Positions 1-5,150 of a stretch of DNA of 5,470 bases are shown here, one piece after another. Every line of letters begins with the position of its first letter. Positions within the stretch are counted from its first letter, which is position 1. The notes beneath the pieces were generated by a model that saw only the letters and a program-made list of their open reading frames with translations, was not told the origin of the DNA and did not search any database. The position numbers were made by a program, and so were the translations under genes. This DNA comes from an uncultured Collinsella sp. (GTDB lineage Bacteria > Actinomycetota > Coriobacteriia > Coriobacteriales > Coriobacteriaceae): NCBI GenBank assembly GCA_900556705.1, contig USPT01000067.1:1-5470 (forward strand). The letters run 5' to 3'.

Positions 1-1
1 C

Positions 2-121
2 ATTCCCTATAAGCTCGAGGGCGTTCCCCAGATGGATACCGCGCGCATGCCCGAGTTGCGCAATGCCGTTATGACCGGCATGAAAAAGCGCCGTGCGGAG
101 CTCAAAAACGCTATCGGATAG
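2..121 (+). CDS. 3' end of an unrecognised gene (39 codons, 5' truncated by the window)
   Basis: The frame is open from the window edge to a TAG at 119-121 and gives 39 residues beginning IPYKLEGVPQMDTARMPEL. The C-terminus is basic and probably helical (MKKRRAELKNAIG). I do not recognise the family from so short a tail, and no motif can be assigned. It is considered real because the composition and codon use (GAG, CGC, GCC, ATG) match the neighbouring genes and because a REP-like palindrome follows 12 nt after the stop, as is usual for elements just outside a 3' end. An antisense ORF across the same stretch also crosses the palindrome and looks like a shadow. Confidence 0.6.
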   Translation: MPYKLEGVPQMDTARMPELRNAVMTGMKKRRAELKNAIG

Positions 122-133
122 CATGCCATTTTC

Positions 134-186
134 GTTCCCCAAGGGCACTCATTGGGGACAGACTTAAATGAGTGCCCCTGGGCACC
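134..186. repeat. REP-like imperfect palindrome
   Basis: Perfect 11-bp arms GGGCACTCATT (143-153) and AATGAGTGCCC (167-177) flank a 13-nt loop. The pairing extends outward with three mismatches to about 20 bp (134-153 against 167-186). No T-tract follows on either strand, so it is not a classical rho-independent terminator, although it lies 12 nt after a stop codon. The loop and right arm (GGGGACAGACTTAAATGAGT) resemble palindromes that I recall being scattered in bacterial genomes with REP-associated Y1 (RAYT) transposases. That resemblance is recollection and has not been checked. Confidence 0.7.
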
Positions 187-385
187 TAGTTGATTGCTAA
201 AGAGCCCCGTCCTAAAAAGACTGCTCTCTGGGTTGCGGTGAGATGCGCAACAGAATCGTGCCATTTGGATAAATACGCTTGTGGTTTCTTTAAAGACACC
301 TTAAACGCCGCTGAATATCTTTGGAAAGAAATGCCTGCTCGGTATCATGCTGCTCGTATATAAACGGTGGCAGTCAGGAGACCAC
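187..385. other. Leader region between the palindrome and the serine hydrolase
   Basis: This roughly 200-nt stretch contains no supportable gene. The only promoter-like elements are weak: TTGGAT (265-270) with TTTAAA (289-294) at 18-nt spacing, and TATAAA (359-364), which has no convincing -35 partner. A start at about 370 from the second would place the AGGAG at 376-380 very near the 5' end of the mRNA. A five-base stem, AGAGC (201-205) with GCTCT (223-227), is too weak to interpret. Confidence 0.35.
376..380 (+). promoter_or_regulatory. Shine-Dalgarno AGGAG that decides the serine hydrolase start
   Basis: AGGAG lies 5 nt before the GTG at 386, which is in frame with the upstream ATG at 347. 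The ATG at 347 has no purine-rich element at proper spacing; the nearest, GGAAAG at 323-328, is 18 nt away. The GTG is therefore preferred. Confidence 0.75.
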
Positions 386-1504
386 GTGCGAAACATCGCA
401 TCGCGGGACGAGTATGTGCCGCAGCATGGCAGCAGATATAAGACGAAGGGCACGTCTTCGCGTGGCCTTGCCAGCGCTCGCATCCGCGTGAGGAAGATTG
501 CCGCCATTGGGATGCTAACGTCGGCGGTTATTATCCTCGGAATTACCGCCAAAACCTACGCATCGGAGCGAATGGCACATTCAGATGCGTCAACGGTACA
601 GACGCAAAACAAAAAGGTCTCTGAATCTAAAGTCACCGCAAGTCAAACCCTGTTGACAGCGAACCTCAAGACGGGGCTTTCGAAGGCGGACTTTAACGAT
701 ATTCCCTCAGGCGATACCGTGCAGACCTTCTCACTGGTTGATGACCAGATCCTCGCCCTGGAGGATGAGAACCTCGCCGCACTCCAGAATGCGCTTGACC
801 AGGCGCAGGAGCTGGGCGATGTGGGCGTGGTGTTTTACGACCTGTCGAGCGGTAAGGGCGTGACGTATAACGCTGATGTCGAGGTGTACGGTGCGAGTAG
901 CTACAAGGCACTCTATGCGTTGTACATCTGCGAATCTCTGGTCGAGACGGGCCAGGTTTCACTCGATGACTTCCTTGGCACCTATGGTGGCTACAACATG
1001 GGTTGGCAGACGGTACGCGACTTGATCGAGGCCGCGGTCGTTTATTCAGACAACGATTCGTTTATTGCGTTACGTGCGGCGTTTGACCGTGTCGGTTACG
1101 AGGATTGGATTGTCGGTCTTGGCATCGGTTACGATACGGCACTGGATCCGATGAGTGATTTTCCGACCTACTGCCCGCGCACTTCTGCGAGGTTATGGCG
1201 TGAGATGAGCGAGTATCTGAGCATGGATACCGAGACTTCACAGTGGTTGTCGGGCCTTCTGACATCAACATCGCGCTCGTTTATTCGCGATGGCATTGCG
1301 GACGAGCAGGTTTTGGTGCGCAACAAGGCAGGCTGGATTAGCGAGGATGGTTACTATTCGACATGCGATGCAGGCCTCATCGACATCGATGGCCGTACCT
1401 ATGTCATGAGCGTCATGACATCGATGCCATGGAGTGACCGTTCGAGCGAGGTTACGGCCGCGATTGCAAAGGCTCTGTTTGATACGCGAGCTGCACTGGC
1501 TTAG
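386..1504 (+). CDS. Membrane-anchored serine hydrolase, class A beta-lactamase/PBP fold, without the usual Glu166
   Basis: The protein is 372 aa from GTG 386 (385 aa from ATG 347). A basic cytoplasmic tail (R32, R34, R36, K37) precedes one hydrophobic segment at about 38-55, probably an uncleaved type II anchor. A Ser/Thr/Lys/Gln-rich linker runs to about 120, and the catalytic domain covers about 130-372. It carries the three penicillin-recognising motifs in order: SxxK as S171-S-Y-K174 (nt 896-907), S221-D222-N223, and K314-A315-G316 in place of KTG. The omega-loop region after SDN (about 245-270) shows no ExxLN, so the deacylating Glu of true class A beta-lactamases appears absent. The likely role is extracytoplasmic cell-wall peptidase, transpeptidase-like or esterase activity rather than drug hydrolysis; the substrate is unknown. 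It is followed by mtnN after 78 nt with no terminator visible. Confidence 0.87.
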   Translation: MRNIASRDEYVPQHGSRYKTKGTSSRGLASARIRVRKIAAIGMLTSAVIILGITAKTYASERMAHSDASTVQTQNKKVSESKVTASQTLLTANLKTGLSKADFNDIPSGDTVQTFSLVDDQILALEDENLAALQNALDQAQELGDVGVVFYDLSSGKGVTYNADVEVYGASSYKALYALYICESLVETGQVSLDDFLGTYGGYNMGWQTVRDLIEAAVVYSDNDSFIALRAAFDRVGYEDWIVGLGIGYDTALDPMSDFPTYCPRTSARLWREMSEYLSMDTETSQWLSGLLTSTSRSFIRDGIADEQVLVRNKAGWISEDGYYSTCDAGLIDIDGRTYVMSVMTSMPWSDRSSEVTAAIAKALFDTRAALA

Positions 1505-1572
1505 CGTGTTCGTTTGGCGAGGTCAAACAAAATGCTGGTACCATACCTTGGTTGAGAATTTCGTATAGGTTT

Positions 1573-1577
1573 GGGGA
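1573..1577 (+). promoter_or_regulatory. Shine-Dalgarno-like GGGGA for mtnN
   Basis: GGGGA lies 5 nt before ATG 1583. The alternative TTG at 1571 overlaps this element and would add only four residues ahead of the conserved N-terminal strand of the family, so ATG 1583 is chosen. Confidence 0.65.
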
Positions 1578-1582
1578 ATGGT

Positions 1583-2323
1583 ATGGCTACCATCGCGATT
1601 ATCGGTGCGCTCGAAAAAGAGATCATGCAGATTAAGGAAGAGCTGAGCGACGTTTGCGAGGCACGGGAGGCGGGCTTGACCGTTGTGAGCGGTGAGCTCG
1701 ACGGCCTGACAGTTGTCGCCACAACGGCGGGCATGGGCACGGTGAACGCCGCCGCTGCAACACAGCACCTCATTAGCAAGTATGCTCCGCAGGCTGTTGT
1801 GTTTTCGGGCATTGCGGGCGGTTTGAACCCCAAGCTCCATATCGACGACGTGGTCATTGGCAAACGCCTACGCTATCTGGATACCGATACCGCGCTTATC
1901 GCCGAGTCCGCACCGGGGCTCGAGGAGTTTGGCTCGACGCCCGCGCTGGTCGATATTGCCGCCGACGTGCTTGCTGGACGTGGGTTTGTTGACGCTTCGA
2001 AAAATGCAGTCGCTTCGAACGAGGGCACCAAGCAGTTCCTGGTCGGCACGATTGCCACGGGTAACCGCTTTGTGACGGGCGCCACCATGCGCAACGACGC
2101 TATCGAGGCGACGCATGCCGATTGTGTCGGCATGGAGGGCGCGGCAATTGCCCATGTCGCAACCAAAAATGGTGTCGATTGCCTGGTGTTGCGCGCTATC
2201 AGCGATAATTGTGACGAGGCGTACGATGCAATTTGCGAGCGAGAGTTCGATCTGTTCGAGTACGCGCGTGTCGCAAGTGACATTACGCTCGATATCGTCC
2301 GCCGCATTGCCGCTGCGCAATAG
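1583..2323 (+). CDS. mtnN: 5'-methylthioadenosine/S-adenosylhomocysteine nucleosidase
   Basis: The 246-aa cytoplasmic enzyme cleaves the N-glycosidic bond of S-adenosylhomocysteine and methylthioadenosine, releasing adenine plus S-ribosylhomocysteine or methylthioribose (EC 3.2.2.9). This relieves methyltransferase inhibition and feeds methionine salvage and, where LuxS exists, AI-2. Family landmarks are present: N-terminal IAIIGALEKEI, with E13 at the place of E. coli catalytic Glu12; the phosphorylase-type GIAGG at 76-80; TGNRFV at 159-164; M184-E185 in VGMEGAAIA, the ribose-binding Met-Glu; and S207-D208 in LRAISDN, with D208 matching the E. coli Asp197 that protonates adenine N7. Length is close to the family norm (about 230 aa). 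A 13-residue excess near 110-150 could be a loop insertion typical of the lineage. engB follows after 38 nt, suggesting cotranscription. Confidence 0.95.
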   Translation: MATIAIIGALEKEIMQIKEELSDVCEAREAGLTVVSGELDGLTVVATTAGMGTVNAAAATQHLISKYAPQAVVFSGIAGGLNPKLHIDDVVIGKRLRYLDTDTALIAESAPGLEEFGSTPALVDIAADVLAGRGFVDASKNAVASNEGTKQFLVGTIATGNRFVTGATMRNDAIEATHADCVGMEGAAIAHVATKNGVDCLVLRAISDNCDEAYDAICEREFDLFEYARVASDITLDIVRRIAAAQ

Positions 2324-2350
2324 CGCGTCTATTTGTAAGAACCTACGACC

Positions 2351-2356
2351 AAGGAG
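2351..2356 (+). promoter_or_regulatory. Shine-Dalgarno AAGGAG that decides the engB start
   Basis: AAGGAG lies 5 nt before ATG 2362. A longer reading from GTG 2356 would use the last G of this ribosome-binding site as its first base, so it is rejected in favour of the ATG. Confidence 0.85.
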
Positions 2357-2361
2357 TGTCC

Positions 2362-2952
2362 ATGGCCGATTCCATTAACTACCAGCTTGCCAAGTTCGTC
2401 GCCAGCTATGGCAAGGTTTCGCAGATTCCCGAGTCCACCTGCCCCGAGGTGAGCTTTGTCGGCCGCTCCAACGTGGGCAAGTCGTCGATTATGAACAAGC
2501 TATTTGGCCGCAAGAACCTAGTCAAGGTTTCCAGTACGCCGGGCAAGACGAGCAACATCAACTTCTTTGAGGCCGATGACGTGCATTTCGTGGACCTGCC
2601 GGGTTACGGTTTCGCCCGTCGCTCCAAGGCCGAGCGCGACCGCTGGGCCGAGCTTATCGGCGACTTTTTCGACTCCGAGCGCAGCTTTAACTTGGTGGTC
2701 TCGCTGGTGGACATTCGTCACGACCCCAGCAAGCTCGACCACGACATGATCGACTACCTACAGGGCAACGAGTTCAACTTTATCGTTTGCCTCACCAAAG
2801 CCGACAAGCTCAGCCGCACCCAGCAGGCCCGCCAGGCAGCAGCCATCAAAAAGCAGCTCAACGTTCCGGCCGAGAACGTGATCATCACAAGCTCCCAGAC
2901 CGGCACCGGCATCGATGAGCTTAAGCGCCGCATTGCCGAGGCCTGCCTCTAG
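2362..2952 (+). CDS. engB: Ribosome biogenesis GTP-binding protein EngB (YihA/YsxC)
   Basis: The protein is 196 aa, the normal size for this TRAFAC GTPase, which is needed for late assembly of the 50S subunit and is essential in many bacteria. All G motifs are visible: G1 P-loop GRSNVGKS (34-41), G2 with T59 inside SSTPGKTS (57-64), G3 DLPGYG (78-83), G4 TKAD (145-148) and G5 around SSQTGTG (177-183). The N-terminal segment with the conserved positioning 'PEVSFVGRSNVGKSS' and the C-terminal helix DELKRRIAEACL complete a single G domain with no extra domain. The start at ATG 2362 is supported by AAGGAG 5 nt upstream. It is probably the last gene of a unit with mtnN. The following 28 nt lead into a large palindrome that lacks a T-tract, so termination there is uncertain. 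Confidence 0.97.
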   Translation: MADSINYQLAKFVASYGKVSQIPESTCPEVSFVGRSNVGKSSIMNKLFGRKNLVKVSSTPGKTSNINFFEADDVHFVDLPGYGFARRSKAERDRWAELIGDFFDSERSFNLVVSLVDIRHDPSKLDHDMIDYLQGNEFNFIVCLTKADKLSRTQQARQAAAIKKQLNVPAENVIITSSQTGTGIDELKRRIAEACL

Positions 2953-2980
2953 TAAGGGCTCTTGGCAAAAGCTTTTGAGC

Positions 2981-3027
2981 ATATCGCCCTAGTGATAGTC
3001 AATATTGAACTGTCACTAGGGCGATAT
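2981..3027. repeat. 47-bp near-perfect palindrome between engB and the XRE gene (operator candidate)
   Basis: Perfect 15-bp arms ATATCGCCCTAGTGA (2981-2995) and TCACTAGGGCGATAT (3013-3027) surround a centre that is itself palindromic, TCAATATTGA (2999-3008). One G-T type mismatch and one bulged A (3009) separate the two, so about 23 pairs form almost continuously with practically no loop. No T-tract follows. The right arm ends 1 nt before TTGACA (3029-3034). That placement suits an operator overlapping a promoter, or a mobile palindrome. Binding by the downstream HTH protein is inference. Confidence 0.8.
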
Positions 3028-3028
3028 C

Positions 3029-3057
3029 TTGACACCGAGGGAGTCGACATTAGGGAT
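3029..3057 (+). promoter_or_regulatory. Possible promoter of the XRE gene (consensus -35, poor -10)
   Basis: A perfect TTGACA lies at 3029-3034. At normal spacing the only -10 candidate is TAGGGA/AGGGAT (3051-3057), which matches poorly. Such a promoter would be expected to need help or to be weak. The leader would be about 20 nt and would contain the Shine-Dalgarno at 3066-3073. Confidence 0.3.
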
Positions 3058-3082
3058 TTGATGGCAGGGAGGGTTGATTTAA

Positions 3083-3781
3083 ATGATCCAAGATTTAACG
3101 GATTGTGGGCCGAGCAGGACATACCCCGTCTACTACCTCGAGGATGCAATGAACAACCTCGGCGACTGCTTCGACTATGCCGTGAACGACTATGGAGCGG
3201 AAGGGTCCGAGGTCGCTGAACTCTTTTGCCTGAGCGGCGTAGCCCGTGAGTTTGAGCGTGGCAACGCATGGGTCGTATCGGGAAAATCGGGCGTTGAGCT
3301 ATTCGCGCTTATCGTCGAAAGGTCGGGCTACCAATCAAGGCCGATGCCAAATCGAACCTACCGATTCGAAAAGACACCGGAATATTGGACAGGCTGGATA
3401 TTGGCATACCTTCAGTGGCGCCTAGGAGAGTCTTTCGAAGACCTGCTGCATGTCGTTCCGTTTGACGCACTGCTCAGTCTGTACTATCCCTGGCACGAAG
3501 CCTCGGAGGAACGCGTGGCTCGCCTCGTCTGCGATATGGCGAAAAAAGCGTCCAGGCAAACCAAACTTGCGTTAGCAAGAAAGAAGCTTAAGAAAACCCA
3601 ACAAGACCTAGCATACGAATCGGGTGTGTCACTCCGCTCAATCCAAATGTACGAGCAGCGCCAGAGAAACATTAATGAAGCTTCGGTAACAAGCGTAAGA
3701 GCCATAGCAAAAGCCCTCCACTGCAACATCGAAGATCTCCTAGAGCCAGTCTTCGAATACAAAGAAACCAGTGCAGCCTAA
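3083..3781 (+). CDS. XRE-family helix-turn-helix protein with an uncharacterised N-terminal domain
   Basis: The protein has 232 residues. The start is firm: an in-frame TAA directly precedes ATG 3083, and AGGGAGGG (3066-3073) lies 9 nt upstream. Residues about 160-221 form a Cro/C1-type DNA-binding domain, with LALARKKLKKTQQDLAYESG as its first half, then recognition helix SLRSIQMYEQ (183-192) and terminal helix VRAIAKALHCNIEDLLEP. Residues 1-150 hold a predicted cytoplasmic, mainly helical domain with YPVYYLEDAMNNLGDCFDYA (14-33), SGVAREFERGN (51-61), SGKSGVEL (66-73) and an aromatic stretch, YWTGWILAYLQWRLG (101-115). I recall similar unnamed regulators in gut Firmicutes and Actinobacteria but cannot name the domain. 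The 3' half uses A-rich codons (AAA, AGA, CTA, TCA) unlike engB, which suggests acquisition. Probable role: autoregulated transcription factor acting on the palindrome at 2981-3027 (inference). No toxin partner is evident. Confidence 0.85.
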   Translation: MIQDLTDCGPSRTYPVYYLEDAMNNLGDCFDYAVNDYGAEGSEVAELFCLSGVAREFERGNAWVVSGKSGVELFALIVERSGYQSRPMPNRTYRFEKTPEYWTGWILAYLQWRLGESFEDLLHVVPFDALLSLYYPWHEASEERVARLVCDMAKKASRQTKLALARKKLKKTQQDLAYESGVSLRSIQMYEQRQRNINEASVTSVRAIAKALHCNIEDLLEPVFEYKETSAA

Positions 3782-3887
3782 ACCAAGCACACAGCCGATG
3801 CCCGCCTCTAGGAAGTGCTCCAGCCTAGCAAGAGCCCCTACCAATAAAAAGCCAGATTATCAGCCCGGCGACTTTCCAGAGTGTAGG
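3782..3887. other. Non-coding stretch after the XRE gene
   Basis: There is no gene here. A weak pairing CTAGG (3808-3812) with CCTAG (3824-3828), extendable with a bulge to flanking CTC/GAG, could form a small hairpin after the XRE stop. No T-run follows on the + strand, so it is not called a terminator. The rest of the convergent gap is the composite palindrome at 3888-4074. Confidence 0.4.
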
Positions 3888-4074
3888 TCCCTGTAGCCGC
3901 CGCCGGCGAAGTTAACATAGGGGAGGCCAGGGGCTTTGCCCCCAAATCTTTCCGCAGGACGGCAGGACCCCCGCCGCACGAAGTGCGCAGTGGGGGTCCT
4001 GCCATGTCCGAGGACGATTTGGGGGCAAAGCCCCTGGCCTCCCCGGCGAGTATACGGGACGGCGACTACAGGTA
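3888..4074. repeat. Three-tier composite palindrome between convergent genes
   Basis: The main stem is a perfect 28-bp inverted repeat, 3920-3947 against 4017-4044, with core AGGCCAGGGGCTTTGCCCCC. An inner perfect 12-bp stem, GGCAGGACCCCC (3961-3972) with GGGGGTCCTGCC (3992-4003), is capped by CGCAC-GAA-GTGCG (3975-3987). An outer arm, 3888-3902 against 4060-4074, pairs at 13 of 15 positions and includes the thrB stop codon (4066-4068). Unpaired junctions on both sides carry TCCGnnGGA-like mini-hairpins (3951-3959; GTCCGAGGAC at 4006-4015). As RNA from either strand it would form one long rod. No T-tract is seen on either side. It could be a REP/BIME-type or MITE-like element that also acts as a transcription barrier between the XRE gene and thrB. 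Confidence 0.85.
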
Positions 4075-4947
4075 TTCGATCTGGGCGCCCTCGGTGTCGC
4101 ACGTTAGAATATGCGTCTCACACTTGGGGAACTGCTCACGCAGCTTGACCTGCAGGAACTTTGCCACGATGGTATCGTCGGTCACAGCCATGAGAGTCGA
4201 GCCCGAACCACTGATCCAGATGGTCTTAGCGCCGCCGTTAAGGCAGGTGTCGCGCACAGCGTTGTAGTCGGGGATGAGGCGGCGGCGATAGGGCTCTTGG
4301 ATGCGGTCGTCATTGGCGGCGGCAATCAGGTCGAGGTCACCAGTCTCCAAGCCGCGTGTCATACCGGCGATGCGGCCCATCTGCCACACGGCGGTGGAGA
4401 GCGGAATCTCCTGCGGCACGACCTTGCGCGCCTCGCTCGTGTGTACCTCGTAGGGCGGAATCACGGTAATAAAACGCAGGCGATCGCTCACCTCGTAGCG
4501 CAGGCACTGGGGGAGCGAATCGGTCGGCGTAAAGGAGCAGACGGCGCCGCCCAGGATGGCGGGGGCGACGTTATCGGGATGGCCCTCGACTTCGGTGGCA
4601 ATGCGAACAAGCTCGGCGCGGTCGACGGTGTGGCCTGTCAGTGCGGCGGCGGCCATAATGCCGGCGACGACGCAGGTGGAGCTGGAGCCTAGGCCGCGGG
4701 CGACGGGAACGTCAGTCTGAATGTCGATGGCAACGGGAAAAGCCGGCTCGCCCCATGCGGCCAGTGCATCGACAAAGCTGACGTAGACCAGGTTGTCCTC
4801 GTTTTGGAACTCTTCGGGGCAGCCCGTGATGGCGAGTTTATCGGCGCGCTCAAAGGTAAAGTGCGAGTAGAGGCTGACGGCCATGCCGAGGGTATCGTAG
4901 CCAATGCCCAAGTTGGCGCTTGTTGCTGGGACGGTGATCTTGATCAT
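4066..4947 (-). CDS. thrB: Homoserine kinase
   Basis: The 293-aa GHMP-superfamily kinase phosphorylates homoserine with ATP to O-phosphohomoserine, the substrate of threonine synthase (EC 2.7.1.39). Visible signatures are N-terminal VPATSANLGIGYDTLGMA (6-23), with I15 and Y17 where many homologues have Pro and Phe; the GHMP ATP-binding loop PVARGLGSSST (81-91); EVEGHPDNVAPAILGG (119-134); and the C-terminal glycine motif WISGSGSTLMAV (244-255). Length is typical (about 290-310 aa). The start is ATG at 4945-4947 (- strand), with a strong AGGAGG (4954-4959) 6 nt upstream. It lies downstream of thrC in the same direction, but a terminator and a 112-bp palindrome separate the two. Its stop codon falls inside the outer arm of the composite palindrome at 3888-4074. 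Confidence 0.97.
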   Translation of the reverse strand: MIKITVPATSANLGIGYDTLGMAVSLYSHFTFERADKLAITGCPEEFQNEDNLVYVSFVDALAAWGEPAFPVAIDIQTDVPVARGLGSSSTCVVAGIMAAAALTGHTVDRAELVRIATEVEGHPDNVAPAILGGAVCSFTPTDSLPQCLRYEVSDRLRFITVIPPYEVHTSEARKVVPQEIPLSTAVWQMGRIAGMTRGLETGDLDLIAAANDDRIQEPYRRRLIPDYNAVRDTCLNGGAKTIWISGSGSTLMAVTDDTIVAKFLQVKLREQFPKCETHILTCDTEGAQIEYL

Positions 4948-4960
4948 GTGAGTCCTCCTG

Positions 4961-5072
4961 GCGTGCCTGGCTGTTTAGTTCGCTGCTCGGGCAGTCCTGC
5001 GCAAGACGGAAAGCACATTAAGCGCTTTCCTTTGCGTGCGGAACTCGCGACGAACTAAACAGCCAGGCACGC
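4961..5072. repeat. 112-bp palindrome in the thrC-thrB gap, abutting the thrB Shine-Dalgarno
   Basis: The arms at 4961-4982 and 5051-5072 are perfectly complementary over 22 bp; the right arm begins CGAACTAAACAGCCAGGCAC. Inside sits a second hairpin: GGAAAGC (5008-5014) with GCTTTCC (5024-5030), continued by CGCAA (5000-5004) with TTGCG (5032-5036). On the - strand the long stem ends 1 nt before the AGGAGG of thrB, so the folded leader would end right at the ribosome-binding site. The sequence is unrelated to the palindromes at 134, 2981 and 3888. It may be a dispersed intergenic repeat, a translation or RNA-stability element, or both. Confidence 0.85.
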
Positions 5073-5106
5073 TATGCGCGTTCGTCATCATCCCGGTGGG
5101 TGTCTG

Positions 5107-5138
5107 ATAAAAGAAGGTGCGCCGGCTTTCGCCGGCGC
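5107..5138 (-). terminator. Rho-independent terminator of thrC
   Basis: A perfect 8-bp GC-rich stem, GCGCCGGC (5119-5126) with GCCGGCGC (5131-5138), is closed by a GAAA tetraloop as read on the - strand. It is followed by a T-rich tail ACCTTCTTTTATC (5106-5118 complemented). It lies 12 nt after the thrC stop. The tail is interrupted, so termination may be partial, allowing some read-through into thrB. Confidence 0.8.
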
Positions 5139-5150
5139 TTAATAAGGATT

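Noticed and set aside
347..385. ATG 347 as start of the serine hydrolase
   Set aside because: It has no Shine-Dalgarno at usable spacing, whereas GTG 386 has AGGAG 5 nt upstream. The extra 13 residues precede only the cytoplasmic tail, so a minor role is not fully excluded.
7..552. Two - strand ORFs (7-264 and 301-552)
   Set aside because: The first crosses the end of the upstream gene and the REP-like palindrome; the second is antisense to the serine hydrolase N-terminus. Neither looks like a protein family.
386..1504. Resistance-type class A beta-lactamase
   Set aside because: No ExxLN omega-loop motif is visible, KTG is KAG, and the protein is membrane-anchored with a long linker; acyl-enzyme PBP-like function fits better.
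1868..2320. Antisense ORFs of 144-150 aa opposite mtnN
   Set aside because: mtnN on the + strand carries all catalytic residues; the - strand frames have no ribosome-binding site or recognisable motif.
2981..3027. Rho-independent terminator of engB
   Set aside because: The stem is strong but no T-tract follows the right arm, and a -35 hexamer begins 2 nt after it.
3860..4267. Several 70-94 aa ORFs on both strands across the convergent gap
   Set aside because: They run through the composite palindrome (translations echo each other from the two arms) and into antisense thrB; no start signals.
4111..4692. 193-aa + strand ORF
   Set aside because: It is wholly antisense to thrB, whose motifs, ribosome-binding site and length are all intact; the translation is low-complexity Gly/Ala/Val as expected from a GC-rich shadow.
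4948..5118. Threonine attenuator or riboswitch before thrB
   Set aside because: There is no short ORF rich in Thr/Ile codons and no known riboswitch core that I recognise; the structure is a plain long palindrome.
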